NCBI GenBank assembly: GCA_016508695.1
Contig: VNKQ01000014.1
Location: 434,001 to 498,000 of the forward strand
Direction of reading: 5' to 3'
Length of the DNA: 64,000 nucleotides
DNA from: Hyphodiscus hymeniophilus
Taxonomy: Eukaryota > Ascomycota > Leotiomycetes > Helotiales > Hyphodiscaceae
Part shown: positions 35,301-46,642 of the stretch, piece after piece
Numbering within the stretch: the first letter of the stretch is position 1
How the letters are laid out: the number at the start of each line of letters is the position of its first letter
The notes under the pieces: generated by a model
Database searches by the model: none
What the model was told of the DNA's origin: nothing
What the model saw: the letters and a program-made list of their open reading frames with translations, nothing else
Position numbers and translations under genes: made by a program

Positions 35301-38300
35301 GTAAGAGTTCGTTGCTGCTCCGGGCGAAGAGCGAAGCTTTCGATAAACCCGTCTGGTGTTCCCGTGAGCTGCTCTTTCAAAGTATTTTGAAGCTCGAATG
35401 CCTCACAGGGAACCTTGGATGAAGATGTGTCATCGGTCACAAAGTACCACGATGTAGTTGCTGGGCCTTGTGGATTTAGAGAACGCAGTGCTCTGTGGCA
35501 GAGCGTGGTCGGGTTGATGCTGACTTTGAAGTCCAATATTCCATTACTGTTTCGATAGAAAATTGATATGCCGGACGGACGCGTCTTCATGTCGTTCTCG
35601 AACTTACTCGCCATCTCCGGTTCTTCGAAGGCAATTTGGCAAACCTTTTTGTTGGCTTTGACACGGTTGTTGTACGCCCATAAAAGTTTGGGTAGCGTCG
35701 GCGAACACATATTGCAGTCGGCATTATCGCAGTGGATGGACTTCCACTCTCTCTTTCGATGCAGATTTGCAAGGGTATGACCATCCAGGACTTTGCCATG
35801 CTCTAAGGCCCAGCCAATTTTTTCGAATAACTCTGCTGCATTGGCTCTCACAACCTCAATCCAAATGCCTTGAGGGCCAGGCAATCTGACATCTTTGAGG
35901 GCGAGCTGGCATTTCAATGCCGTCAATTGCATGTTACATGTAGGCTCAAAAATTGGCAAGCGTGGGAGGTGAAGAAGTTCGAAAGGCTTGCCACCTGATG
36001 TAGCGATTTCGAATCCTGGAACGGGTTTCCATAGCCCATCAATGTGGAATTCGACGTCCATTGTGCTTCCCGAAGAGTTTTGAGGGACTTTCGGCTGTCG
36101 CCAACTCACGTGAGCGTGAGCTTTTCGTCTTTCGCCATAATCTAAACGTCGCACGTCGCATGTAAAGATGGAGTTCTCTGGATTTGGATTTCCAGTTTGT
36201 CGAGTGTGCTCGAGATAGAAGAAGAGATTCTGCGTAGTCGTGTCGTAGGCGCGCTTCTTGTGCAAGCTGTTGAAAGCTTGGCCACAGGCCTGATGGAGGT
36301 CATACTCCCCGCATACCTCATGTCCAACGATCTTCTCAAAGACTTTGCTTCGTTCAATTTGAACTTCTATAACGCTGTGCACATAATCAGAAGCGGAGTT
36401 GGGAAGGCCTCTTTCTTTTTCGAAAGAAGGGATTAGTGCGCCACTGGATATAATTTTACCAGGGAACTTTTGTCCTCGTGGTTCCCAAGCCTCCCAGACC
36501 CCATCGGATATATTTTCACTGCGAGGAGTCATTCTGAGAATTGGAAACTGCTCGAAATGTACCCGAACTGGATCATTGCGTGGCAACGCCGACGACACCT
36601 TGACAAAGAGTTGCCACTGAGCGGTGCCAGAGGTGATCTCGAGAATGACTTTCGAATGATTGGAGTCATACTGAATCATCCATGATTCTCGGCGGCGGAC
36701 GGCTGTGAAGTATACTTCGGATCTCAAGGCTTTTTGCAGGTAATCCTCAGCCAGTCCTGCATCATTGCGCATCTCGCGAGCGTATTCTCGAAGAAATCCT
36801 CCCAGACGCGGGTCGAGGTCGGAAACTGCAAAAGCTATCTTCATAGGTAGAGTCTTCTTGATGAAAGCCTCGAATTCTGCAGGTGTGATCCGCTCCTCGA
36901 CTGTGAAATCGAGATAAGTGTGCTCAGGGTTTTTGCCACATGCAATACAAGCCGTATGTCCACATTCTTTACACTGGCGAATGGGGATACTCGTTATTTC
37001 TTCGCGCCCTTCGCAGTAGCACAGCCGAACGCTGCGTGCTGCCATATCCAAGATTGAGGATAATGGTTCGCGAACAGAGCTCGTAGCTTCAACTTGTGTT
37101 TCAACAAGACCAGTTTCGATCATTACTGGTTCAATTGCTTTGTCAATGACCTGCGGTCGGTCATCAGCTTGAAGAATGTCTCCGAAGACAGTGAATGCGC
37201 TAAGCATTGCAGGTCCCACAACGGTTGTGGACATTGCATTGCCTGCCATGTCGTGTATTTGGGCATTCGTGAGCTGCTCAAGGTCCATCTTCTCTACAGG
37301 AAGACCTTGTAGAATCAGACCCTCTCGGCCAGTGAGTTTGCCGCCTCTGGTCGTATTGAAGGGAATACCACTGGGCGTAAAACAACCAGTGATGCCCACG
37401 TGCCGATTATCTGTATCTCGATAGACGTTCTGGGATACATCGATGTTCCGACTATTTGCAACGTTAGCAAACCCAGAATCCAAACACAAATAGATACTGA
37501 CCTGAAATATCGATCATCTATGCCTCTCAACGCGTTTCTGAGATGTGCAATGTCCAAGGTATCCGAAACGCGATCTGTTCGTTCTGGCAAAGGCAGATGG
37601 TAATCGGGGTTTCTGGGCACTCCATTCCGACTCCAGTGTGTCAGCGGTCTCTCCTTGCCAAGACCAATGTCAGCACGGTATAGTTCGTGACCAACCCCAC
37701 ACTTAACCCATTCAACTTCCCTTTTGGAAGTCCTAACATTTCTCTCCAAAATCGCTGCTCTGACCAGTGGATCATCGGCTTTGAAAAGAAACTCCTCAAC
37801 AGGCGCGCTCGATGAGGTCTTCTGACGACCCAGAAGCCCATTCCAATCAGCCAATCGCCGTTTTGCATCCGCAGGCGACTGGCAAAGGGAAGTTTTCAAG
37901 CAAAGCATGTATCCTCTTCTCCGCGTCTGCGGGATGTAAAAGTCCTTAGTATCCACTTCGACATGAGACACAGTGTATCCTATGGCATTGAATCTCTGTT
38001 CGATCGAGGTTTCGGGCTTCTTGCGCTTGACGTTGGTGTTGCGGGATCTCTGCTTGATTTTCGAATCCTTGACCTTCGTATCCTTGACCCATGGAGCATG
38101 AATAATATTCTCAAGGAGAATCATCTTCGGAGAGCACTTGATCGCATAGTCGATAATTGCAAGCAGGGTATCTCCGGACTCTCCACGGTCGTCGACGGAC
38201 TTTTTCAGCTTGTTCAAGGACGAAAAATCCACGCAACAGAAGCCAGCAACGAGCAAGTCACAGGTCGGAACATTGGCCGAGGCGCCCCAAACAGTAGTAC

Positions 38301-39238
38301 TAATGAGTGGTCAGCTTTTATATTCCAGAGGTCATGATTCACTCACGCTTGAAGTGGGCCAGGAGTATCCTTCGAAAACTCGACAATGTCTCTGAAGAGC
38401 GTGGGATTACCCATATTAGCAATGATAAAGTGCTGCTTCCAGTCTACGATTTCCGCACTAAACAAATGCTCGAATCGCAAAAGGTGTGTACAGCCCAATT
38501 CCCGAAGTCCTGTACAATTTTAGATTCTGAAGTCCACTCTGCAGATCCTTGATTAGACTTACGCTCGTTGACTTCTCTTAGAAAGAAGATCGGTGCTTCT
38601 GTGCCAGAACACATGGTCGCAATATGCAACGGTCGATTGTCTTGTCTCTCCAGCATATCAGTGAGCCCACGGTCCAGAGGCTCGTCCTTCAGAAGAGACT
38701 TGTCCACTATGGCGCGGAAAATTTCTTTGATCGAAGACAAAGGCACTAGCTTTTCATCGATGCCAGTCTTGATCTTATATGAATCTGTATAGACCTTACG
38801 ATGAGATGCTGGTCTTACGTTTTGTTGTTCTTGGCCATGTCCCTTGTGATACCAACCCAACTCGGATGTGATCTTGGCATTATCCTTTGAGTCATCCTTA
38901 GCACTAGAAGAGGCTGGCAAGACTGGGTTAGCAGATACAGTGATTAATGGGTAATGGAACATACATGACAGTTTCTGCTTCTTGCGTAATGGTTTCTTAT
39001 AGACTGGATCGCAATCAATATCGGAATCCTCATCGTTATCTTCCTCGCTATGGTCGTGATCTTCGATATCGTTTCCCTCATCGTATGAATCATAGTCGCT
39101 GTTACTACCTGAGGAGGGATAGGCTTCATCTTTATTGTAGGCAAAGGTGTCCTCGTCATATGTCTCGTCGTAATCGTTCTGATAAGGGTTTCCGTCTTCG
39201 TCAGGTAAAGACTCGGCAAACGGTGGTTGTTCAGACAT
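32380..39238 (-). CDS. DNMT5: DNMT5-type protein: cytosine-C5 DNA methyltransferase fused to SNF2 ATPase
   Basis: Exons on the minus strand: 39238-38563 (probably with an inner 42-nt intron 38964-38923), 38509-38347, 38299-37502, 37451-34234, 34176-34076, 34025-32833, 32779-32380. This gives 2,168 aa (2,182 if the 42-nt intron is kept). The N-terminal ~120 residues are very acidic. Methyltransferase motifs appear in order: I (HIATMCSGTEAPIFF), II/III (FSAEIVDWKQ), IV with the catalytic Cys (VAGFCCVDFSSLN), VI (ENIIHAPW), VIII (QTRRRGYML), IX (REGLILQGLP), X (GNAMSTTVVGPAMLS). A Cys/His cluster follows (~36920-37030), then SNF2 lobe 1 (Walker A GFGKT ~35150; DEFP at ~34435). A RING-like CxxC...CGHLLCSEC sits between the lobes (~33150-33330), with lobe 2 ending QSLGRVVRFGQ. 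DNMT5 proteins are ATP-dependent CG-maintenance methylases acting on hemimethylated DNA in the nucleus. Confidence 0.92.
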
Positions 39239-40817
39239 CTTGAAGACTGTATGTTATTGTTAATTAAATAGCAAAAAGATAAGCCAGTGTAGGAAAGTTA
39301 AAATCAAGGCGATACGTAAAAGAAAACATTAAACAGGACGTAAATATACGGGGACGTGGATTCGGCAGGCTCAAGAAGTGAATAGATACATGATATAAAC
39401 CGGTTCAAAACCATAACAACACACGAGAACGATTACTTACTATTCGATTGATAGTATCAAAGACTCTGTCTTTAAAAATCTTTCCAAGCAAGCTTCAAGT
39501 AAAGCAAGAGCGTGGTGTCAAGCAAACGGTGGGTCGAATATTGTAAGGTCGAACGATTAACCGCGGAAGGTCAAAACAACGCGAAAGCAAAACGGCGACA
39601 GGAGCTATAAGGGCAAAGTCGTATCTTCATGCAAACTTCCAGAAGAAGTAATAGCAAGTCGATACAGACGAGTGTAGCTATTCAACGATAGGAGATCGTT
39701 GCAAAGAAAATAGGTCAAGGAGTAAAGGCGAAGTGTCGACGACAAATTTGTTTACCGATTACTTCACTCGACGATTTGTGAAGCGGCCGCTCAGGATCGG
39801 AACTCAGAGCCTCCGCTAGCTTCGCAAAACATAGCCGACCTGATTGACTTCTGAATCTTTATAAGTAAGAATCTTGAAAAAAGATACTCCTAATTAAAGT
39901 CCCACAACGACTCAACAGATGGGTTACTTAACTATATTTGCCCTTTAGCTCAAGGTATTCCCCGCCTATTCGGCAAAGCTAAGACTAACAACTAGTAATA
40001 GGAGCATCAAAGAGGTGTCGAAGAAAGAAGCACAAAGCTTCCATCCCATTGTCCGAAGCAAGCCAAAACAAGCCACGCTCGCAATGAATGAATCGATGAT
40101 TTTTTCCTGAGGGCAAGATGTACTGTATACTCGAACTTGACAAGCGAACACCCTTTTATCAAATCTCCACGACAGAATCGACTATAGCCCGAAAGGGTCT
40201 GCCAGAGAGCCTCTGCTGAAGATCCTTGCTCCGAGTTGCAGTATTCCTGCCATTGTGGCTTTCCACTTTTTGTTCGTCCCAGAACTGCGGGCAGAGGAAA
40301 CATAATGGGATTAGACAATACCTTTGTCCAATAAAGGGAATAGCTTAACTTGGTTTCCTCGGAGCAATAACGTGTCGTCGTATTTGAATCAATGACAGCG
40401 GGAATGAAAACATTGGAATAATAGAAGCAGCTGGAGAAATGAGCTGGCACAATACATCAGAGGAGGCTGGCGACTGGTACCAAACCCTCGGACTCCTCAA
40501 GCTATCCCGAGATGACTTGAATTCACTCTCAGAGTTTGATGTCAAGGACGAATGCCATTGTCAGACACATTCTCAGACCAATTCGTATCTGCAAGAATCT
40601 CAAGCTCGAGAACCCGAGCTGCCGAATATCTGACGAGCATAGCAACAGGCCTCGCCTAAAACAATGGTGCCCACTGTGACGATCTGGACTGAAGCAGTGG
40701 CAGCTCTAACACCATGTATGCAGTTGAGTACCGGCTGCTACATGAGAGCTTCTGCAGGTCTGAGCAGGACAACAGGGATATTGAAATGGAGGCCACTGGG
40801 CCATAGAGATCCTCGCA

Positions 40818-40955
40818 CGCGATGGCTAGATGCAAACCGGATGAGTCCAGTGACTGGAAGGAGGCCCTTGATGCAAAATCATGTAGGCAAATTACACAAA
40901 TATTTCCTGGCATACGATGGTTGGATGCGAATCTGGGTCCAGTGATCTTTGGAAT
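40818..40955 (+). repeat. Imperfect ~40-bp direct duplication
   Basis: Copies at about 40818-40858 and 40915-40955 share CGATGG-Y-T-R-GATGC-R-AA-Y-C and a common end TCCAGTGA. Both would encode RWLDAN if read in the right frame. The spacing is ~97 bp. It might be a decayed repeat of a former coding sequence. Confidence 0.5.
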
Positions 40956-41861
40956 GCAGCCTTGCTACCAAGCTCCGGTGGGTGAAGTGTATCCAGTTGA
41001 ATTCGTAATTCGTGGGACTGAAGTGCAGTGAAGGGTATCAGTTATTGTACGCACCAAGAAGATGCTCAGATTCTTCGAAGCAAGTTTGCACTTAGCGTCA
41101 AGGCGTCCAACAATGAAGTCCTGCCTTGAGATCAATTGATTCTTGAAGTCAAGCAAGGGAGGTTCACAGCTACAACAGTTTCACAAAAACGGCATATCTC
41201 CGAACAATTGCGAGGCCACGGCAGTGATGAAGAAGCAAAGGATATGGTATCTTGACTTACGGAATGAGCATGATCGCTGCTGCTCTCAATGGAGCATGGT
41301 AGCTCGTAGGCAACAACATAAAGTAGAGATGGGTTGCGGCGTGTATCCACTTCACCAAGTAATGAAAATACTCTGAGTGGTGATTCGAGATCGTGTGTCT
41401 CAGGGGAAGACGCTGGAGAGGCCAAGTAACTTAGCTCGCGATGTATGAGAGTAAAAAGGTTTCAACGACGCCGGCTGTTGATAACGACCGTCAGAACAAT
41501 TTGGCATGAAAAGCATTCATGCCAATGCCGAGTGTGATAGCAACCGTTGCACATGAGGTAGTCAGCAGACAAAGCCGTTATCATCTCAAAGATGGTGCGA
41601 AAGATGGCGATCCCAATACACATTTCCGAATTTTCAGACGTTCACGAATGATTGGTATCCGCATCTGCCAGAGATATGACCCGTGTCCATCAAGACTTCT
41701 GGTGGCGTTCCATTCGAGTAGGGTATAGTTGTCTTCAGAGGGTTCGGATCAAGAGCCGTACAAGTGTATGGTTTTCGGAAGACGTGCCCCACTGAATGTC
41801 GATTAAAACCATATCAATTGCCTTAGTGGACATCGAGGGAGTGCCGCAGAAGCGTATAAGT

Positions 41862-41911
41862 GTACAGCTTTGTTGAAGTCATCGAGGTACAGCTTTGTTG
41901 AAGTCATCGAG
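41862..41911 (+). repeat. Perfect 25-bp tandem duplication
   Basis: The unit GTACAGCTTTGTTGAAGTCA plus TCGAG is present twice with no spacer and no mismatch, followed by GTAGTAG. A lone event of this kind suggests recent slippage or break repair. Confidence 0.9.
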
Positions 41912-43823
41912 GTAGTAGTGAAAGTGTCTATTTCAGAGATGTTAAAAGCAAGCACGCCGGAGAATATCTTTCAAGCTGCAAACTATATTCAGAGGATGAT
42001 TGAGGCAGCTCCAGAGACCTCAAGCATGAGCATAATCGGAAAGCAGCAATTTGAGAAACTTCAAGCTGTTGTTACTCTGAGATTTCCAGAAGTATCGAAT
42101 GAAGAGAACTCCATCGAATCAACACATTTCAAGCTCTCTTTTCGTCTTTCAACCTCGACAGATTTATAGAAGGGGGTGAGCGTGAGAGGGTGTAGCTTAC
42201 AAGCATTTCGAAGATTGCGTGCATGGACTGGTACCGAACCAGTCGTGAAAATGACTGTTTGAGGGAAGATAGAAGCTGGCAGAGTCCACAGCAGGCTTTG
42301 CGGCAATGTCCTAAGACTTCAACCTTTATTGGCTCCTCTAAGCAAGATAAGGTGCAGTTTCCGCGGGTTGCGCAGCCTCTCACGAGGTGATATTGAGAGC
42401 CATTAAGACTTTGGGGGAGATGCCTGTTGAAGGAAAGTCAGAACGGGCACTGTGCGAATCAACCTTCAGAGACTTCAGGGGTTCGAAGCTACAGACAGTT
42501 CAAGCTACACTTAAGCTATGAGGCAGGGATGAAGAAGCTTGACTCTGGATACAGACTAAACTCCAAAATGTACGCACCTTCAAGGTAGTGACAGTGAAGG
42601 AGCTTAAAATCGTGGAGAGTTGAAGCTCCGCAGCCATCAAGCTACATAGATAGGAGTCGGGGATGAAGCGGGTATGTAAGACGATAGAGAATAGCTTGTA
42701 GAAGATGGGAGAGGCGACACCGCAGATGTGGAAGATAGGGAAGATGCGAGAAGGTTGAGAAGGGGACTTACCATGTGCCAGTGGTCGACTACATATCGTG
42801 ATGATTCCCGTATTGCTGGGAGCCATCCAGAGCTCCTCAGATGATCACTGCAGAGGTAATAACATGCTTGCAAGCACAGGCACTCGTTGCTTCAAGCAGG
42901 AGATCTATCAAGCTCCACGGGCTTCCTGGGCAGAGAAGCAAGAACATGAGAGAGATCAAGCTGCAAGTGTAGTCTCCAGATCAGCGCAGCATGAGGTTTC
43001 GTTCCTTTTGCCTGAGGGGAAGGTATTGTCGGTACAAACAGTCTTCGAGCACAAAGGGTTCGTCGCAGCCACACCCAACCCCGGACGGTCAGAGAACGAA
43101 GAGACAGTCTTTATGATGCGCCGGAACGTCATGTTCTAGTAGTAGAAGAAGGCAGAAGAAGAAGGCAGTGTTAGGATCCACAGACGAGACAGTGGAAGTT
43201 GTTGCAGATACAGGACGAGCACTCTGGGAACATTTTCATATGATCGCGAAGGTACCTTGGTGTTGAAATCAAGAGAAGATCACTTCGATTGCACTATGAC
43301 GATCTGGGAAGCAGGGGTCTTTTAGCGTCTTCTCGTATCTCGTATCCGGAGTTTTGCCGAAGCAAAAAGGGGCACGGCCACATGAGGTTTTGCCCGTGGC
43401 ATCCTGACCGAAATCTACTTCACCCGAACGAGATCCTTCAAGCTAGGACAAATTTGTCTAGAAAGTCTAGAGGCGATGGTTTTGATGGATGATTGTACTG
43501 TAGAAATCAAAGGAGCGTCTAACCCTTTCGCTGCATACTTATTCTATGGTCAGCACAAACCAGCACATACACAAACACTTTGCCTGAATTCCTGCCTCCT
43601 GTGCTAACATGGTAATCGTCTCTATTGGTTTGAAGACGATGCGGACGAAACATCTCCTTCTTGGTTCATTGTCACAGCAAAACTTGAAGTCCTAGTACGG
43701 CAATAAAAAAGGGGCCGGCCCATGGGCAAAAGGGTGTCTTAAGCGAACCTGCCTGAGGATTTCAGGTCATTTCTCACCAACACCATCTGAGGTATCAATT
43801 TATTAGCTAGTAGCCCCTTCACC

Positions 43824-45055
43824 ATGCCTCCTACAACACTACCAGGCTCAGCAGATGCCAAGAACAAGTTCGAGGATCTTTCAGGAGTCGATATTGCAGC
43901 ATATGCGAATCCCTACGACGCTTTGATTGAAGCGTGTGAGGATGATCCAGTAAAGACCCCGTATTCTCATTATTGACCCCCAATCAGCCAAAGTGTTGCG
44001 GATCCTTTTCCTCAAAATTTTACATCTTGAACGGTCCATCTATATAAAACACTGACATATTCAAGGCACTTATTCAAGCCCGTTATGATATTCACCGCAC
44101 AACGCGAAATGGCCAGCAGAAAGCCAAGCTTCTGTCATCAGAGTTTTCGGGCTTGATCCTGGATCCGGTGCTTCAAAAACTCGTGGATCCTGCAATCCAG
44201 CCTGGCTTTCAAGACCCAAGACATTGTATCGTTTTCTGGGCTCGGCCGCCAGCTCATATCCGAGCCTTGGTTGACCGAATCCAGCAGGAGTTACTGAGTT
44301 CGGCACCCAGTATGTATCCTCTTGACTTCTACCAAACGCTCAATGGCTTCAAAATTTACGTTCTTATTCTTTCCTATAATATTCTGCCACTTGAGCTCTT
44401 CCTTTTGTATCCACTTTCATGGATCAGCAGCACATGACTAAACCTTTCAATAGATCTCTGGCTCATGCCCCTCGAACGCCTACACCTCACAGCCCTGGAG
44501 ATAACACACTCCCTCACATCCCCAGAGATACAATCCATTCTCACCGCCATGGGCCCGTCCACCATTGAGAAAATGACAGACTACACTTATTCCCGCCGAG
44601 CTCGACTCACCAAGCCCATCCTTTCCTACGACGGAGCCGCCGTGGCTCTATCTTTCCTTCCCGCCGCAGGTGAACTCCTCCCTGCTTCGTCTCCACAAGG
44701 GAGGACCAAAGAAGACGATAGATTTACCTACCATCATCTCCGTCGCGACCTGTTCAACATCGCTCTTGCAAGCGGTGTTTCTATCGATTCTCGATATGTC
44801 GTTCCCAGCTCGCATATCACGGTGGGCCGTTTCTTGACGCAGGGGGATCATGATGAGAAGGAGAAAATGCAGAAGTGGTTTGAGAAGATTGCGGAGATAA
44901 ATGGGTGGTTGGAGAGAGAGTTTTGGCCGAGGAATGAAGAGGAGAGGGATGTGAGAAAGGAGTGGCTGGTGGGTGATGGGAAGGGATTGGATTGTAGGGA
45001 AGGGGCGCTGTGGTATGGTGGCGGTCAAACTGTGAGGTTGGGAAAAGGCTTTTGA
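43824..45055 (+). CDS. 2H phosphoesterase superfamily protein (LigT/AKAP7-like, 323 aa)
   Basis: Three exons: 43824-43949, 44066-44309, 44454-45055. Introns are 116 nt (GTAAAG...TTCAAG) and 144 nt (GTATGT...CAATAG), and the frame closes to 323 codons plus stop. The two H-x-T signatures of the 2H fold are both present, RLHLTALE (H134, T136) and SHITVGRF (H244, T246), about 110 residues apart. The WLMPLERLHLTALEI and TVGRF contexts match fungal '2-5 RNA ligase-like / cyclic phosphodiesterase' proteins. Members hydrolyse 2',3'-cyclic or 2'-5' linked nucleotides. The actual substrate, such as a tRNA-splicing by-product or an RNA end, is not readable. The first exon lacks a signal peptide, so it is probably cytosolic or nuclear. 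Confidence 0.82.
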
Positions 45056-45919
45056 GGGGTGGGTTAGGTTAGAATGGAATGGAGTATTGTGGTAGAAGCT
45101 TGAATCAATGTCTCCGCCAGATTTAGAATAGAAGATCTTATACAGTAGGTTTTTCGAAATGTCAGTTCGTATGTCAACCTTGTTTTGGTGTGTTTGATTG
45201 TGGGAGAGGAATAAAAGGTTCATCCCAACTTGTGCCCGGTGCAGCGTGACTGGGTAGTTTTGTCTTTGAGAACTATAGTTCTTGTGGAAACCTGTCACAA
45301 ACCTTGTTCGTTCTTCATGTCTGGTTCGATTGGGAAATTCATAGTAGGTGACAAATCCAAACGTCTGTTTTAAAAGCAAGTCTGAAAATACAGATCATAT
45401 TGTTAAAGAGGGGTGGGATTTCTTCTTGGCTTTCTTAGCAGCTGTCAATCATGCTGTCGTGTCGATGATCAACAACGATACAGCAAGAACATTGGGGTCA
45501 TAGTCGAGTTCGCATGGATGTTGCAGATAACATACTTCTTCTTGTAAGGTTTGGAAGTGGACGTAGGGGATGAGGGCACAGTCAATGAAGTCGCTGAGTT
45601 GTGGCGGAGACATGAGGCACAAAACCGGAGCTTGAAGTGCAGCTTATACTCCCACCAACGAACAATAAATCCGCCTACTGCGATCTCACAACAACGCATT
45701 ATTGGCCATAATTGACATCATGCGCATCTCACATCAGAGTATCATCCGAATGGTGTTGGTATCAGCAGATGTTGCTATGCTTTGACGATTTCGAGTACGG
45801 TATATGGACCCTCAGTCAGAAGTTGTCCTTTGTTCCATCTCTCCGCCAATGTATCCACACAAAACCAACCGTCCATGCCATGCCCAGGTGAAATCGAAAT
45901 TGTCGTCAACGCAGCACAT
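45056..45919. other. Convergent 3' flanks
   Basis: Between the phosphoesterase stop and the eL42 stop. No additional gene is seen; the 243-codon minus frame at 44648-45379 is largely the antisense of the phosphoesterase exon. Confidence 0.55.
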
Positions 45920-46642
45920 TTAAAACACCAACGCAGCACCCTTGGTCTTCTTGTCACCACTATCGAGAAGTCAGCATCGCTTCTGGAAAACCACCATCAC
46001 TTTGAAACATACCCAAGTTCGAAATGCTTGCATCGCTTCAATGCCAACTGCGCCTTTGTCTTGCAGTTCGTGCACTCCAGTCTCAATACAACCTTCTTTG
46101 TAGTCTTCGCCTTCTTGTGGAACACAGGTTTGGTTTGACCACCATAACCGGATTGTTTGCGATCATAACGACGCTTTCCTTGCGCGAAGAGCGAGGCCTT
46201 TGCACTGTTAGAAGATATTTACGCCTCAGGTTCGAGGTCCAGCTACCTTTCCTGCCTTGTATTGCGTGACCTTGTGTTGGGTGTGCTTTCTGCAGTCCTT
46301 TCCCTTGCAGTAGGTGCGTCTGGTCTTTGGGACGTTGACCTGCAGAAATTTGTGGTTAGCTGTTGCGTCGTGTATCATGTATCTTCGACCCCGCCAACCC
46401 TTGAGATCCATCTAGCAAAGACTGGAACCAAGACTTCAGAATGCGAGTAGCTCGGGACCGCATCGGACTTATGTTCGAAATGTACTGAAACGGTTCTCGT
46501 GCATTTCAAGCCGTCTTCCGTGAGTCAAGTTCGAGAAATCGTGTTCGAATCGCCCAATGTCTCCAATCGTTCTCTGGCGCCATCCATCGCGGTTCCCGTC
46601 GTTCGCAGGGTCTAGACTTAGGGAATAAGATGTACTCACCAT
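45920..46642 (-). CDS. RPL42: 60S ribosomal protein eL42 (L36a/L44), 106 aa
   Basis: Four exons: 46642-46640 (the ATG alone), 46339-46247, 46197-46013, 45959-45920. The introns are 300, 49 and 53 nt (GTGAGT...CTGCAG, GTAGCT...CAAAG, GTATGT...GATAG). The protein is exactly the family's usual 106 residues. It reads M-VNVPKTRRTYCKGKDCRKHT, then KVTQYKAGK joined to ASLFAQGKRRYDRKQSG, and ends ELGGDKKTKG-x-x-LVF. Two Cys pairs (CKGKDC and CTNC) form the zinc site. It sits near the ribosomal E site. The residue that governs cycloheximide sensitivity in yeasts is Pro here (TKPVFHKK), predicting a sensitive ribosome. Exon 1 holds only the start codon, so simple frame searches miss the true start. Confidence 0.97.

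Larger units (their letters stand above)
39239..43823. other. 4.6-kb gene-empty tract with small duplications
   Basis: No frame shows family features, and stops are dense in all frames. It contains a 25-bp perfect tandem duplication (41862-41911) and a ~40-bp imperfect duplication in which both copies read R-W-L-D-A-N (40818-40858 and 40915-40955). The frame 41870-42169 (containing ENIFQAANYIQRMIEAAPE) has protein-like composition and may be a relic. The left end is the 5' flank of the methyltransferase gene; the last few hundred bases are the promoter of the 2H phosphoesterase gene. Confidence 0.45.

Noticed and set aside
32829..38256. Separate genes for a methyltransferase, a SNF2 protein and a RING protein
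   Set aside because: Each junction has good donor and acceptor sites and the frames close across all of them, so one fused gene explains the data.
46340..46639. snoRNA inside the long eL42 intron
   Set aside because: I found no convincing paired C (RTGATGA) and D (CTGA) boxes, so it is not reported as a feature.
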